This document shows, one piece after another, positions 27,061 through 38,188 of a DNA stretch of 64,000 bases; position 1 is the stretch's first letter; every line of letters starts with the position of its first letter. The stretch comes from Yersinia ruckeri ATCC 29473. GTDB taxonomy: Bacteria > Pseudomonadota > Gammaproteobacteria > Enterobacterales > Enterobacteriaceae. The notes beneath the pieces were generated by a model that was given only the letters and a program-made list of their open reading frames with translations, searched no databases and had not been told where the DNA came from. The translations under genes and the position numbers were made by a program. The stretch spans positions 95,647 through 159,646 of the forward strand of contig NZ_KN150747.1 in NCBI RefSeq assembly GCF_000754815.1, read 5' to 3'.

Positions 27061-29004
27061 TTAGAAGGTTTCCCAGTTATCTTGCTGATTCAATTTTACA
27101 TTTTCCGCGGTCATACGCGGTGGCGTGGTTTTCGTCGTCGGAGTGGTTTTGGTCGATTCAGTGCTTTCCGACAAGCGGAATACCGCCACTGCCTGCGCTA
27201 ACAAAATGGCTTGTTCTGCTAGTGAATCGGCTGCGGCAGCAGACTCTTCTACCAGCGCGGCGTTTTGCTGGGTAGTACTATCCATTTCGGAAATAGCCTG
27301 ACTAACTTGGGTAATACCACGGCTTTGTTCATCGGATGCTGATGCGATTTCCGCCATGATATCGCGCACATGTGTGACTGACCGGACGATGTCTTCCATG
27401 GTTTGGCCGGCGTTTTGCACCAAAGAAGTCCCCTTATTCACCTGAGAAACTGACTCGCCGATCAACCCTTCAATTTCTTTAGCTGCCTGCGCGCTGCGCT
27501 GAGCCAGATTACGGACTTCACTGGCGACGACGGCAAATCCACGGCCTTGCTCTCCTGCGCGTGCCGCTTCGACTGCTGCATTTAGCGCCAGAATATTGGT
27601 CTGGAAAGCAATGCTGTTGATCACTGAAGTGATTTCGGAAATACGTTTAGAACTACTGGAAATATCCCCCATGGTGCGTACGACATCATTGACCAGTTTT
27701 CCGCCTTGTTCGGCGGTATCAGAAGCTTCAGTGGCCAGTTGATTGGCATGGTGGGCATTGTCAGCGTTCTGTTTCACCGTTGCATTCAATTGCTCCATAC
27801 TGGCGGCGGTTTCTTCTACCGCCGCTGCCTGTTGTTCGGTGCGTGACGAGAGATCGGTATTTCCGGCGGCTATTTCTCCAGAGGCGTGAGAAACCTGGCT
27901 CACCCCGATGCGAATTTCATCGATCATCCCGCGTAGATTTTCATTCATACGAGCTACGGCATTCATTAACAGGCCTAGCTCATCGGTGCGGGATGACGTG
28001 GTCGCTGAGGTCAGATCGCCGGTGGCAATACGTTCAGCCATTGCCAGAGTCGTACGTAACGGAACGGTAATTTGACGAGTGATGCGCCATGCGATCAATA
28101 AACCAAGCAGCAGGGCGATAATGGCCGTCAGCGTCATTTGCATCTGTGCTTTGTCAATTTCGTCGTGAGTGCCTTGCAGTTCCTGCGCAAACAGGTTGGA
28201 TATCAGCGAATTTAGCTCAATGGCTTTATTTTCCAAACGCTTACCAGCCGCCACTTCTTGCTCATAAGCCGGTAAATAGGCCAGAATATTCCCTTTGTAG
28301 GCTTTCAGGCTGTCGATTACCGGCAGCATCAGTTTTTGTTGCTCGGTGGACAGCACAGGCAAGAAAGCATTTGCGGCATTTTGTGCCACATCAATTGCGG
28401 TGATCATTGAGGCTTCAGCCTCTTTGTTTCGGTCTAGCAGTAACCCGCGAGCGTTGTAGCGTACGGCCATCAGCTTTTGATTCATTTCTGCCAATAAAAT
28501 GCGGGAATTGGTATCTGCGCCTTCATTCAGAAAATTCTGTGCAAGCTGGTTCAGGTATTTCTGCGTTTCTGAAATATTCCAGCTTTTCCTCACGTTGTCT
28601 TTTTTTTCAACCGTGGCTAAAAAGTCTTTTTGATCTAGCTGGTAGGCTTTGATGACCTCGATAATACGGTTGATATTCTTTTGGTTTTCGGCATCCCAGT
28701 TCATGCTTTCATTTTGAGCCAAAAGCGTAAGAATGTTATTGATATGCTTGGCATTGGTGGTCATAAATTGCGGATTATAGGAACGCTCGTACAGCGCTCG
28801 ATTGTACTTTGCCTGGTTCACTTCTTCGTTGATTTGATAGCTCAGATCAACCTTATAGGCACGATCTTCAATCGCGGAAAAATGGTACGCTCCGGTGCCT
28901 GCGATAATGCTCACCAACAGCAACATAATGAAAAAACTCAACCCCAGTTTTTTCCCGACGTTTACGTTTTCGAAGCTTCCAAATATATTACTTATTGCAG
29001 CCAT
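27061..29004 (-). CDS. Methyl-accepting chemotaxis protein with large periplasmic helical sensor
   Basis: The 647-residue inner-membrane receptor has TM1 at about 20-42, a helical periplasmic domain of about 250 residues (helical bimodular type by size), TM2 at about 290-312, HAMP at about 312-365 and a signalling coiled coil. The kinase-control tip region includes [37 protein letters not shown]. It ends in NWETF, the CheR/CheB-tethering pentapeptide of high-abundance receptors such as Tsr and Tar. The ligand is unknown; the long sensor argues against a simple Tar/Tsr four-helix bundle. A sigma-28 promoter lies upstream. Confidence 0.93.
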   Translation of the reverse strand: MAAISNIFGSFENVNVGKKLGLSFFIMLLLVSIIAGTGAYHFSAIEDRAYKVDLSYQINEEVNQAKYNRALYERSYNPQFMTTNAKHINNILTLLAQNESMNWDAENQKNINRIIEVIKAYQLDQKDFLATVEKKDNVRKSWNISETQKYLNQLAQNFLNEGADTNSRILLAEMNQKLMAVRYNARGLLLDRNKEAEASMITAIDVAQNAANAFLPVLSTEQQKLMLPVIDSLKAYKGNILAYLPAYEQEVAAGKRLENKAIELNSLISNLFAQELQGTHDEIDKAQMQMTLTAIIALLLGLLIAWRITRQITVPLRTTLAMAERIATGDLTSATTSSRTDELGLLMNAVARMNENLRGMIDEIRIGVSQVSHASGEIAAGNTDLSSRTEQQAAAVEETAASMEQLNATVKQNADNAHHANQLATEASDTAEQGGKLVNDVVRTMGDISSSSKRISEITSVINSIAFQTNILALNAAVEAARAGEQGRGFAVVASEVRNLAQRSAQAAKEIEGLIGESVSQVNKGTSLVQNAGQTMEDIVRSVTHVRDIMAEIASASDEQSRGITQVSQAISEMDSTTQQNAALVEESAAAADSLAEQAILLAQAVAVFRLSESTESTKTTPTTKTTPPRMTAENVKLNQQDNWETF

Positions 29005-29178
29005 ACTATTCTCCGTTATGCGGTGTTTCTGAGATCAATCAGCGTAGGTCACTCCGAGAAGGGGCTAATTATTTGGGGAATGATTATTGCTGGCTTGTTT
29101 AGGGAGCAGTAAACGGCCGCTCTTGAGCGCGGATTACCGTCCCAAAAACGATGTGGGCAATAGATCTTCTTGTACAAT

Positions 29179-29205
29179 CTATCGGCAACTAACGGTTAAA
29201 CTTTA
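29179..29205 (-). promoter_or_regulatory. Sigma-28 (FliA) promoter of the chemotaxis receptor
   Basis: Read on the minus strand, TAAAGTTT, 11 nt, GCCGATAG matches the flagellar sigma-28 consensus (TAAAGTTT-N11-GCCGATAA) at all but the last base. It is about 170 nt before the receptor ATG. Confidence 0.88.
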
Positions 29206-29341
29206 GCAATGAAGCCCATTGGTGGTGAGAGATAGGATGGGGTGATAAAGGGAGAAATTGGGCGAAAATCCGATATATTCCTGCTGATTTGCAGCAAATC
29301 GCGACATATCGCCAGAAAATCGCTTTCGGCGGATATAAAAA

Positions 29342-29364
29342 TGCCAGCAAGTCACTTGCTGGCA
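29342..29364 (-). terminator. Rho-independent terminator of sodA
   Basis: TGCCAGCAAGT and ACTTGCTGGCA form an 11-bp perfect stem with one base between the arms. On the minus strand it is followed by TTTTTATATCC, giving a T-run for sodA. Confidence 0.8.
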
Positions 29365-29417
29365 GGGTCTTTAGCAGTAAGGCACGGTAAAACCGAGTCT
29401 ATTCTGACTAATTTGGT

Positions 29418-30044
29418 TTATTTTTTTGCTTCAGCAAAACGTTTTGCCGCTTCGTTCCAGTTAACCACGTTCCAGAATGCTTTGATGTAGTCTGGGCGAC
29501 GGTTTTGGAATTTCAGGTAGTAAGCATGTTCCCATACGTCGAGGCCAACGATTGGGAAGCCTGACGCGCCAGAAACCGCTTCACCCATCAGCGGGCTGTC
29601 TTGGTTGGCGGTAGAAACGACGGCCAGTTTGCCGCCATCTTGCAGTACCAACCATGCCCAGCCAGAACCGAAACGGGTCGCAGCCGCTTTTTCGAATTCT
29701 GCTTTGAAGCTTTCTACGCTGCCGAAATCGCGTTCGATAGCCGCTTTCAGATCGCCTTCCAGCGTGGTGTTCAGCGCCAGACCTTTCCAGAACAGGCTGT
29801 GGTTAGCATGGCCACCGGCGTTGTTACGCATAAAGGTGCGTTTATCAGCAGGAACTTTGCTCAGATCTTTGATGACTTCTTCAACGCTCAGGTTAGCCAA
29901 CTCTGGATAAGCTTCTAACACGGTGTTCGCGTTGTTGATATAAGTCTGGTGATGTTTAGTGTGATGGATTTCCATCGTCTGCTGGTCAAAATGTGGTTCT
30001 AGTGCGTCGTAAGCATAAGGCAGGGATGGCAGTGAGTAACTCAT
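29418..30044 (-). CDS. sodA: Manganese superoxide dismutase
   Basis: This cytosolic enzyme converts superoxide to hydrogen peroxide and oxygen. The 208-residue protein starts [19 protein letters not shown], as in E. coli SodA. An ATG two codons earlier (30050) is an alternative, and a GGAG lies just before it. Metal-ligand regions are visible: [14 protein letters not shown] and DVWEHAYY. The Gln-His signature of Mn enzymes ([14 protein letters not shown]) favours manganese. A Fur-like box overlaps the promoter. Confidence 0.96.
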   Translation of the reverse strand: MSYSLPSLPYAYDALEPHFDQQTMEIHHTKHHQTYINNANTVLEAYPELANLSVEEVIKDLSKVPADKRTFMRNNAGGHANHSLFWKGLALNTTLEGDLKAAIERDFGSVESFKAEFEKAAATRFGSGWAWLVLQDGGKLAVVSTANQDSPLMGEAVSGASGFPIVGLDVWEHAYYLKFQNRRPDYIKAFWNVVNWNEAAKRFAEAKK

Positions 30045-30106
30045 ATTCATCGTCTCCGTAGTGTAGAGCAGCGCAAAAAAGTGAGCGCCGCGTAAGCATT
30101 CGGATC

Positions 30107-30142
30107 ATTATAGTTAAATAAATGATATTGAAAATGATTATC
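30107..30142 (-). promoter_or_regulatory. sodA promoter overlapped by a Fur box
   Basis: On the minus strand TTTTCA (30134-30129), 16 nt, TATAAT (30112-30107) form a sigma-70 promoter. GATATTGAAAATGATTATC (30124-30142) matches 16 of 19 positions of the Fur consensus and covers the -35, so iron-Fur would block transcription as in E. coli sodA. Confidence 0.75.
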
Positions 30143-30165
30143 AATTCCATATTAATAGTAAGGCT

Positions 30166-30996
30166 TTACTCGGCAATTAAGCGTTGTGGATGGGTATACA
30201 CCGTGGCTCTGCCTGGTTTGCTGAAACCGACTAGCGTGAGATTGCAGCGCTCAGCAACCTCGACGGCCAGCGTAGTGGCGGCGGAAACGGCAAACAGGAT
30301 TTCGACGCCGCACATGGCGGATTTTTGCACCATTTCATAGCTGGCGCGGCTGGAGACTAAAACCGCACCCTGCTGCCACGGCTGTTTGGCACGTACTCCT
30401 AAAAGTTTATCTAGGGCGACATGACGGCCAACATCTTCGCAGCCACCTAATAATTCACCTTCTGGGCTGATCCAGGCGGCAGCGTGGGTACAACCGGTCA
30501 GTTGACCTACGGTTTGTACCTGTTTGAGCTGTCCTAGTGCATTATCAAGCTGGCTGACATCGAAACGTTGACTAAAGGGCAAGGGTGCTATCGGGCGGAA
30601 AATATCGGCCAGTTGTTCAATACCACACACGCCGCAGCCAGTACGACCCGCCATCGCTCTGCGCCGCTCTTTCAAACCAGCAAAGCGGCGGCTGGATAGC
30701 TCAATAGCCACTTCAATGCCGTTACAGGTTGGATGGACGTCGATGGCATAAATGTCCTGTGGGCTGCTGATAATCCCTTCCGATAAAGAAAAACCGAGAG
30801 CGAAGGCTGCCAGATCTTTCGGGGTTCCCATCATAACAACATGGGAGATTCCGTTATATACCAGTGCGATAGGAACTTCCTCCGCCAACCAATCGGGTTG
30901 AGTTGTGGTGAGATCCTGCCGTTGCCACAGTTCAAGTTGCCTGGCACCGCAAATATTGGTCGGCTTAGCTGTTCGTGCTGGTTTGATCTGGCTCAC
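30166..30996 (-). CDS. fdhD: Formate dehydrogenase accessory sulfurtransferase FdhD
   Basis: FdhD transfers sulfur from IscS to the molybdenum cofactor before its insertion into formate dehydrogenase. The 276 residues compare with 277 in E. coli. The essential CGVCG motif (mobile-loop cysteines) is present near residue 120, along with TGCTHAAAW and [17 protein letters not shown]. It is divergent from fdoG, separated by about 190 bp that must hold both promoters. Confidence 0.95.
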   Translation of the reverse strand: MSQIKPARTAKPTNICGARQLELWQRQDLTTTQPDWLAEEVPIALVYNGISHVVMMGTPKDLAAFALGFSLSEGIISSPQDIYAIDVHPTCNGIEVAIELSSRRFAGLKERRRAMAGRTGCGVCGIEQLADIFRPIAPLPFSQRFDVSQLDNALGQLKQVQTVGQLTGCTHAAAWISPEGELLGGCEDVGRHVALDKLLGVRAKQPWQQGAVLVSSRASYEMVQKSAMCGVEILFAVSAATTLAVEVAERCNLTLVGFSKPGRATVYTHPQRLIAE

Positions 30997-31183
30997 TGAT
31001 GCGATCCCGAGTGTTATAACCCATAATGACAGTGTGGTAGTATTCCACGGTAAGGATAAGGCTGTGAACCTTATTCTCTACCGCTGTAAGGCGGTAGTCA
31101 GAGAACGATTTTAGCGCCGACCTATTTATTAGGGAAAGCGCCTGTTTAAAACACTGTGACAATCGTGAATTGAGGAGAGATCC

Positions 31184-34100
31184 ATGCAGGTCAGCAGAAG
31201 GCAGTTCTTTAAGATCTGCGCTGGCGGTATGGCAGGAACCACGGCAGCGGCACTCGGCTTTGCGCCGGCAGTGGCGTTGGCGGAAACGCGACAGTATAAA
31301 TTGCTGCGTGCCCGTGAAACTCGTAACACCTGCACATATTGCTCCGTTGGTTGTGGGCTATTGATGTATAGCCTTGGCGACGGTGCAAAAAACGCCAAAG
31401 AGAGTATTTTCCACATTGAGGGCGATCCGGATCACCCGGTTAACCGTGGCGCACTTTGTCCGAAAGGTGCAGGTCTGATTGATTTTATTCACAGCGAAAG
31501 TCGGCTTAAATACCCTGAATACCGCGCGCCAGGTTCTGATAAGTGGCAGCGAATCAGTTGGGATGATGCCTTTACCCGCATCGCCAAGCTGATGAAAGAA
31601 GACCGGGATGCGAATTTCATTAAGACCAACGACGCTGGCGTTACCGTCAACCGTTGGCTGAGCACCGGTATGCTGTGTGCCTCTGCATCCAGCAACGAAA
31701 CGGGTTTTCTGACCCAAAAATTTAGTCGCGCTCTCGGCATGCTTGCCGTAGACAACCAAGCACGTGTCTGACACGGACCAACGGTAGCAAGTCTTGCTCC
31801 AACATTTGGTCGCGGTGCGATGACCAACCACTGGGTTGACATTAAGAACGCGAATTTGATTATCGTCATGGGCGGTAATGCGGCAGAAGCGCATCCGGTG
31901 GGATTCCGCTGGGCGATGGAAGCCAAGATCCACAACAATGCCAAGCTGATCGTGATAGATCCGCGCTTTACCCGTACTGCATCGGTGGCCGATTTCTATA
32001 CGCCAATCCGCTCCGGTACCGATATTGCGTTCCTGTCCGGCGTATTGTTGTACCTGATCACTAACGAAAAAATTAACCGTGAATACGTCGAGGCCTACAC
32101 CAACGCCAGCCTGCTGGTACGGGAAGACTTTGACTTCGAAGATGGTCTGTTCAGCGGTTATGACGCCGATCATCGCAAATACGATAAAACCAGCTGGAAC
32201 TATCAGTTGGATGAAAACGGTTATGCGAAACGGGATACCACACTGCAAGATCCACGTTGCGTGTGGAATTTGCTGAAACAGCATATCAGTCGCTATACGC
32301 CGGAAGTGGTGAGCAATATTTGCGGTACGCCGCAGGCCGACTTTATCAAAGTCTGTGAATATATTGCCGAAACCAGTGCGGCGGATAAAACGGCCTCTTT
32401 CCTGTACGCATTGGGTTGGACCCAGCACACCGTCGGTGCGCAAAATATTCGTACCATGGCAATGATTCAGTTGCTGCTCGGTAATATGGGTATGGCTGGT
32501 GGTGGGGTTAATGCCTTACGTGGTCACTCCAATATTCAGGGATTGACCGATCTTGGTTTGTTGTCACAAAGCCTGCCGGGCTACATGACTCTGCCATCGG
32601 AAAAATATCCAGATCTGCCAACTTATCTCGCTGCCAATACGCCAAAAGCCCTGTTACCGGGTCAGGTGAACTACTGGAGCAACTACCCTAAATTCTTCGT
32701 CAGTATGATGAAGAGCTTCTACGGGGATAAAGCGCAGAAGGAAAATAGCTGGGGCTACGACTGGTTGCCGAAATGGGATAAAGGTTACGACGTACTACAG
32801 TATTTCGAAATGATGTCTCAAGGTAAGGTCAATGGCTATCTATGCCAAGGCTTTAACCCGGTCGCTTCCTTCCCGAATAAAAACAAAGTGATAGCCTCAC
32901 TTTCCAAACTGAAGTTCTTGGTCACTATTGACCCATTGAATACGGAAACCGCGAACTTCTGGCAGAACCACGGCGAGTTTAACGACGTCGATCCGTCAAA
33001 AATTCAGACTGAAGTATTCCGCTTGCCGTCTACCTGCTTCGCTGAAGAAAACGGCTCTATCGTCAACTCTGGCCGCTGGTTGCAGTGGCACTGGAAAGGC
33101 GCTGATGCCCCAGGCGAGGCGATGAACGACGGTGGTATTCTGGCGGGTATTTTGCTGCGTATCCGTGAGATGTATCGCCGTGAAGGCGGTGCAGTGCCAG
33201 AACAGGTGCTTAATATGACCTGGGACTACCTGACACCGGAAAATCCTGAGCCGGAAGAAGTGGCGATGGAAAGCAACGGTCGCGCATTGGCAGATATTAC
33301 CGATGCCGATGGCAAAGTACTGGTGAAGAAAGGCGAGTTGTTAAGTACCTTCGCTCATCTACGCGACGATGGAACCACTACCAGTGGTTGCTGGATTTTT
33401 GCCGGTAGCTGGACACCTGCGGGTAACCAAATGGCGCGCCGCGATAACGCAGATCCGTCTGGTTTGGGCAATACGCTGGGTTGGGCTTGGGCATGGCCGC
33501 TGAACCGCCGCATTTTGTACAACCGTGCATCGGCTGATCCACAGGGAAAACCTTGGGATCCGAAACGTCAATTGCTGGAATGGGACGGCACGAAATGGAC
33601 TGGGATTGATGTTCCTGACTATAGCGCCGCCGCACCGGGTAGCGGCGTCGGGCCGTTTATCATGCAGCCAGAAGGAATGGGGCGTCTGTTTGCTATCGAT
33701 AAGATGGCGGAAGGACCGTTCCCGGAACACTATGAGCCGTTTGAAACACCGCTAGGTACCAATCCACTGCATCCGAACGTGATCTCTAACCCGGCAGCTC
33801 GTGTATTTAAAGACGATTTAGCCAGCATGGGTTCCCATGAGCAATTCCCTTATGTCGGAACCACTTATCGTCTGACGGAACATTTCCACTACTGGACCAA
33901 ACATGCGCTGTTAAATGCCATTGCCCAGCCAGAGCAGTTTATTGAAATAGGTGAAAAACTGGCCGAGAAGAAAGGCATTCAGCACGGAGATACGGTCAAA
34001 GTCAGCTCCAGTCGTGGTTATATCAAGGCCAAAGCAGTCGTGACCAAACGCATTCGCACTCTGAATGTTAACGGGCAGGAAGTGGATACCATCGGTATTC

Positions 34101-34231
34101 CAATTCACTGGGGTTATGAAGGGGTGGCGAAAAAAGGCTTTTTGGCCAATACCCTGACGCCGTTTGTTGGCGATGCCAATACGCAGACGCCAGAGTTCAA
34201 GGCGTTCCTGGTTAACGTGGAAAAGGTGTAA
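31184..34231 (+). CDS. fdoG: Formate dehydrogenase-O major subunit, selenoprotein
   Basis: This is the periplasmic catalytic subunit of respiratory formate dehydrogenase, which oxidises formate to CO2 using a bis-MGD molybdenum (or tungsten) centre, selenocysteine and one 4Fe-4S cluster. A TGA at 31769-31771 is codon 196, exactly the Sec196 position of E. coli FdoG/FdnG, and the frame continues as HGPTVASLAPTFGRG. Reading through gives 1015 residues against 1016 in E. coli. The twin-arginine signal SRRQFFK (residues 4-10) with AVALA cleavage and the cluster ligands CTYCSVGC (about 47-54) are visible. fdoH and fdoI follow. fdoG is preferred over fdnG because of fdhD and fdhE beside it. Confidence 0.97.
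31769..31800 (+). promoter_or_regulatory. UGA selenocysteine codon with SECIS-like hairpin
   Basis: The TGA (31769-31771) is followed by a small stem at 31783-31800: GG-T-AGCA paired with TGCT-CC, with an AGTCT-type loop. A bulged U and loop G-U are the features bacterial SelB recognises. Position and shape match the E. coli fdhF and fdnG elements. Confidence 0.82.
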
Positions 34232-34243
34232 CGGAGAACAACT

Positions 34244-35209
34244 ATGTCACTGCAATCTCAAGACATTATCCGGCGCTCCGGTACTAATTCCCTGACGCCA
34301 CCGCCGCAGGATCGTAATTATCAGGAAGAGGTGGCGAAGCTGATCGACGTCACTACCTGTATTGGCTGTAAAGCCTGCCAGGTTGCCTGCTCAGAGTGGA
34401 ATGATATCCGCGATAAAGTCGGTAATAACGTCGGGGTGTACGATAATCCCGCTGATTTAACCGCCAAATCCTGGACGGTTATGCGCTTTTCTGAAGTGGA
34501 AGAGAACGGCAAACTGGAATGGCTGATCCGCAAAGACGGCTGTATGCACTGCGCCGATCCGGGCTGTCTAAAGGCATGTCCGGCGGAAGGGGCTATTATT
34601 CAGTATGCCAATGGCATCGTGGATTTCCAATCGGAACACTGCATAGGTTGCGGTTACTGCATTGCCGGTTGCCCGTTCGATATACCGCGCATGAACAAAG
34701 ACGACAACCGGGTGTACAAATGTACCCTGTGCGTTGACCGCGTTAGCGTGGGCCAGGAACCCGCTTGTGTGAAAACCTGTCCGACCGGAGCAATTCACTT
34801 TGGTACTAAAGAGGCGATGAAGGAAGTTGCGGCGGGTCGTGTTGCCGAATTGAAAACTCGCGGTTTCGATAACGCCGGGTTATACGATCCGGCAGGCGTG
34901 GGTGGGACTCACGTGATGTACGTGTTGCACCATGCTGACAAACCGCAGCTTTATCACGGTTTGCCGGAAAACCCGAGTATCAGCCCGACGGTCACCTTCT
35001 GGAAAGGCATCTGGAAACCATTGGCTGCGGTCGGCTTTGCTGCCACCTTCGCCGCCAGTATTTTCCATTATGTCGGTGTTGGCCCTAATCGGGTGGAAGA
35101 AGAGGACGATGAAGAGGATAAAGAGGATAAATCGGTCTCTACCTCATCGGACTCATCGTCACCAACCCAGCCATCTTCCGAACAGCAAGATGGGGAGACG
35201 CGGAAATGA
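34244..35209 (+). CDS. fdoH: Formate dehydrogenase-O iron-sulfur subunit
   Basis: This electron-transfer subunit carries four 4Fe-4S clusters. Cysteine blocks are visible as [44 protein letters not shown] and [23 protein letters not shown]-terminal transmembrane helix (about 250-272) anchors it to FdoI. The 321 residues are about 20 longer than E. coli FdoH. The excess is an acidic and Ser-rich cytosolic tail after GVGPNR ([12 protein letters not shown], then STSSDSSSP). The stop overlaps the fdoI start (ATGA). Confidence 0.95.
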   Translation: MSLQSQDIIRRSGTNSLTPPPQDRNYQEEVAKLIDVTTCIGCKACQVACSEWNDIRDKVGNNVGVYDNPADLTAKSWTVMRFSEVEENGKLEWLIRKDGCMHCADPGCLKACPAEGAIIQYANGIVDFQSEHCIGCGYCIAGCPFDIPRMNKDDNRVYKCTLCVDRVSVGQEPACVKTCPTGAIHFGTKEAMKEVAAGRVAELKTRGFDNAGLYDPAGVGGTHVMYVLHHADKPQLYHGLPENPSISPTVTFWKGIWKPLAAVGFAATFAASIFHYVGVGPNRVEEEDDEEDKEDKSVSTSSDSSSPTQPSSEQQDGETRK

Positions 35210-35841
35210 AGAAAGAAAAGCCGATCCAGCGCTATAGCGCACCGGAGCGAATCAACCATTGGATAGTGGCCTTCTGCTTTATGTTGGCGGCAATTAGTGG
35301 ACTGGGATTTTTCTTCCCATCCTTTAACTGGTTGATGAATATCTTTGGTACGCCGCAACTGGCACGTATTCTCCACCCCTTCGCCGGGGTGGTTATGTTT
35401 GCCTCGTTTATGATCATGTTTCTCCGTTACTGGAAACACAACCTGATCAACCGCGAAGACATAGTTTGGGCGAAGAATATTCATAAAATTGCCATGAATG
35501 AGGAAGTGGGCGATACGGGACGCTATAATTTTGGTCAGAAATGCGTATTCTGGGCAGCAATGATAAGTCTGGTGCTGTTACTGGCCAGTGGTGTAGTTAT
35601 CTGGCGGCCTTATTTCGCCGAGTATTTCCCGATTCCATTGATTCGCCTGGCATTGCTGGTGCACTCATTGGCTGCGGTCGGCCTGATCATTATTATCATG
35701 GTTCACATTTATGCGGCGCTATGGGTGAAAGGCACGATAACGGCGATGGTGGAGGGTTGGGTTCCTGCTGCATGGGCTAAAAAGCATCATCCACGTTGGT
35801 ACCGGGAAGTCCGTCAGAAAAAACAGGAAGAGAAACCCTGA
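35206..35841 (+). CDS. fdoI: Formate dehydrogenase-O cytochrome b556 subunit
   Basis: This membrane diheme cytochrome b passes electrons from FdoH to quinone. The 211 residues equal the E. coli length. Four transmembrane helices are visible (about 17-37, 53-72, 112-132, 150-172). Histidine ligands are expected in [15 protein letters not shown] and [17 protein letters not shown]. It overlaps fdoH by 4 bp and is followed by fdhE after 1 bp, so the complex and its maturation factor are co-translated. Confidence 0.95.
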   Translation: MKKEKPIQRYSAPERINHWIVAFCFMLAAISGLGFFFPSFNWLMNIFGTPQLARILHPFAGVVMFASFMIMFLRYWKHNLINREDIVWAKNIHKIAMNEEVGDTGRYNFGQKCVFWAAMISLVLLLASGVVIWRPYFAEYFPIPLIRLALLVHSLAAVGLIIIIMVHIYAALWVKGTITAMVEGWVPAAWAKKHHPRWYREVRQKKQEEKP

Positions 35842-35842
35842 G

Positions 35843-36772
35843 ATGAGTATTCGCATTGTCCCTAAAGATCAACTTAGTCAACAAAGCGAAAGAGCAACAA
35901 CGGCGGGGACAATCCCGCCGTTACTTTTCGCCAATTTAAAAAGCTTGTATACCCGTCGCACCGAACGTTTACGGCAACTGGCGCTAGATAATCCGCTGTC
36001 TGATTATCTCGATTTTGCTGCCAAAATTACTGAGGCGCAGCAAAAAGCGTTGCATGATCATCCGCTTACATTAGATATGCATGCGGAGCTGGAACATTCG
36101 GCGGCCACGGGAAAACCGCCGTTGGATGCAAGCGTGTTTCCGCGTACCGAACATTGGCGGCTATTGCTGTCGGCACTGATCGCGGAGCTACGCCCTGACG
36201 CACCGGAACATATTTTGGCGGTGCTGGATAATCTGGAAAAATCCTCGGTACACGAGCTGGAGCTGTACGCCGATGCATTGTTGAATCGCGAATTTGGCAA
36301 AATTGGCAGCGAAAAATCGCCGTTTATCTGGGCGGCGCTATCGCTGTACTGGGCGCAAATGGCGAGCCAAATTCCAGGTAAGGCTCGTGCGGAATATGGT
36401 GAACATCGCCAGTTCTGCCCGGTTTGCGGCAGTATTCCGGTTTCCAGCGTAGTGCATATCGGTACGGTAAACGGTCTGCGTTATCTGCACTGCAATCTGT
36501 GCGAAAGTGAATGGCACGTGGTGCGGATAAAATGCAGTAACTGTGAACAAAGTCGGGATCTCAATTACTGGTCGCTGGACAGTGAACTGGCGGCAGTAAA
36601 AGCCGAAAGTTGTGGTGATTGCGGTACTTACCTGAAAATTCTATACCAGGAAAAAGATCCGCAGGTCGAGGCGGTGGCGGATGATTTAGCCTCCCTGATT
36701 CTGGATGCCAAAATGGAAGGGGAAGGTTTCGCTCGCAGTAGCGTGAATCCATTCCTGTTCCCTGGCGAGTAA
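35843..36772 (+). CDS. fdhE: Formate dehydrogenase accessory protein FdhE
   Basis: This cytosolic rubredoxin-like maturation factor is needed for activity of respiratory formate dehydrogenases. The 309 residues match E. coli. Four CxxC motifs in the C-terminal half are visible (CPVCG, CNLCE, CSNCE, CGDCG), the iron-binding set of the family. It begins one base after fdoI and ends 30 bp before selA. Confidence 0.95.
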   Translation: MSIRIVPKDQLSQQSERATTAGTIPPLLFANLKSLYTRRTERLRQLALDNPLSDYLDFAAKITEAQQKALHDHPLTLDMHAELEHSAATGKPPLDASVFPRTEHWRLLLSALIAELRPDAPEHILAVLDNLEKSSVHELELYADALLNREFGKIGSEKSPFIWAALSLYWAQMASQIPGKARAEYGEHRQFCPVCGSIPVSSVVHIGTVNGLRYLHCNLCESEWHVVRIKCSNCEQSRDLNYWSLDSELAAVKAESCGDCGTYLKILYQEKDPQVEAVADDLASLILDAKMEGEGFARSSVNPFLFPGE

Positions 36773-36802
36773 CCTCCCATTATCAGCCTGATTTGAGTGA
36801 CT

Positions 36803-38188
36803 ATGAGCGCAGAACCCCATCATCTTTACAGCCAGTTACCTGCCATAGATCGCCTGCTGCGGGAGCCAGAAATGGCTCCTTTGCTGGATGAATATGGTGC
36901 GGCATTACTCACCGAAACCTTGCGCAAAATGCAAATGCAGGCGCGCGAGATTATCCGCCAGACTCAGGCGCTGCCACACTGGCATAACCGCTGGATTAGC
37001 GAATTACGTCATTGTTTGAATCAGCGGCAACCTGCCTTAAAACCCGTTTTTAACCTGACTGGTACGGTATTACATACCAATCTGGGACGTGCGCCGCTGG
37101 CTGAATCAGCGGTGACAGCAGTCATGACGGCAATGCGCGGTGCAGTGACGCTGGAATATGACCTTGATGATGCCGGACGCGGGCATCGCGATCGCGCAGT
37201 GGCTGATTTGCTCTGCGAGCTGACGGGTGCAGAAGATGCCTGCATTGTGAATAACAACGCTGCCGCAGTATTACTGATGCTGGCAGCGGTGGCGGCAGGC
37301 AAAGAAGTGGTAGTTTCGCGGGGAGAACTGGTGGAGATCGGCGGCGCGTTCCGCATTCCTGATGTGATGCGTCAGGCTGGCTGCCAACTGGTTGAAGTCG
37401 GTACGACCAACCGCACACATCTGAAGGATTACCGTCAAGCGATCGGTGAAAATACCGGCTTGCTGATGAAGGTTCACACCAGCAACTACAGTATCCAGGG
37501 GTTTACTGCGGCGGTAGCCGAGGCACAGTTGGCAGCACTAGGGCAGGAGTTTTCGTTGCCAACGGCTACGGATCTGGGTAGCGGCTCATTAATCGATATG
37601 ACTCAATACGGTTTACCCGCAGAACCGATGCCGCAGCAGCTCATTGCTGCTGGTGTTGATTTGGTGACATTCTCCGGTGACAAATTGCTGGGTGGGCCGC
37701 AGGCCGGGATTATACTGGGCAAAAAACACGTGATCGCCCAGCTCCAGCAACATCCGCTAAAACGTGCCCTACGGGTAGATAAAATGACCCTTGCGGCATT
37801 GGAGGCTACACTACGCCTTTACCAACAGCCGGATCGATTGACTGATTTATTACCATCCCTGAATTTACTGACTCGCCCACAACAGGCCATGCGTGACAGC
37901 GCCGAACGGTTATTACCGCGCCTGAGTGCTCATTACCCAGCCTTTGACCTTGCCAGCGAGGCCTGCTGGTCACAGATTGGCAGCGGTTCTCTGCCCGTGG
38001 ATCGTTTACCCAGTTGGGGAATTACCTTTACGCCGAAAGACGGGCGCGGCAGCAGTTTACAAGTGTTGGCAAACCGTTGGCGGAGTTTGGCGCGACCGGT
38101 GATCGGTCATCTTCGGGATGGACGAATGTGGTTAGATTTACGCTGTTTAGATGACGAAGACGCATTGCTCAGGGAGCTAGTTTCATGA
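36803..38188 (+). CDS. selA: L-seryl-tRNA(Sec) selenium transferase
   Basis: This PLP enzyme converts Ser-tRNA-Sec to Sec-tRNA-Sec using selenophosphate. The ATG at 36803 is chosen (461 aa; E. coli 463); a GTG two codons earlier is possible. [42 protein letters not shown] and [14 protein letters not shown] with the PLP lysine Lys294 are all present. It follows fdhE directly and overlaps selB by 4 bp, so selenocysteine synthesis is transcribed with its client enzyme. Confidence 0.96.
   Translation: MSAEPHHLYSQLPAIDRLLREPEMAPLLDEYGAALLTETLRKMQMQAREIIRQTQALPHWHNRWISELRHCLNQRQPALKPVFNLTGTVLHTNLGRAPLAESAVTAVMTAMRGAVTLEYDLDDAGRGHRDRAVADLLCELTGAEDACIVNNNAAAVLLMLAAVAAGKEVVVSRGELVEIGGAFRIPDVMRQAGCQLVEVGTTNRTHLKDYRQAIGENTGLLMKVHTSNYSIQGFTAAVAEAQLAALGQEFSLPTATDLGSGSLIDMTQYGLPAEPMPQQLIAAGVDLVTFSGDKLLGGPQAGIILGKKHVIAQLQQHPLKRALRVDKMTLAALEATLRLYQQPDRLTDLLPSLNLLTRPQQAMRDSAERLLPRLSAHYPAFDLASEACWSQIGSGSLPVDRLPSWGITFTPKDGRGSSLQVLANRWRSLARPVIGHLRDGRMWLDLRCLDDEDALLRELVS

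Noticed and set aside
31358-32443. A long open frame (361 codons) on the minus strand inside fdoG.
   Set aside because: It is antisense to a strongly conserved enzyme gene, spans the Sec codon region and shows no recognisable protein features; a codon-bias shadow.
31820-34231. A separate 803-codon ORF that looks like an N-terminally truncated formate dehydrogenase, suggesting fdoG is a pseudogene broken by a stop codon.
   Set aside because: The stop is a TGA at codon 196, the known Sec position, followed by a SECIS-like hairpin, with selA, selB and selC nearby. It is one selenoprotein gene.
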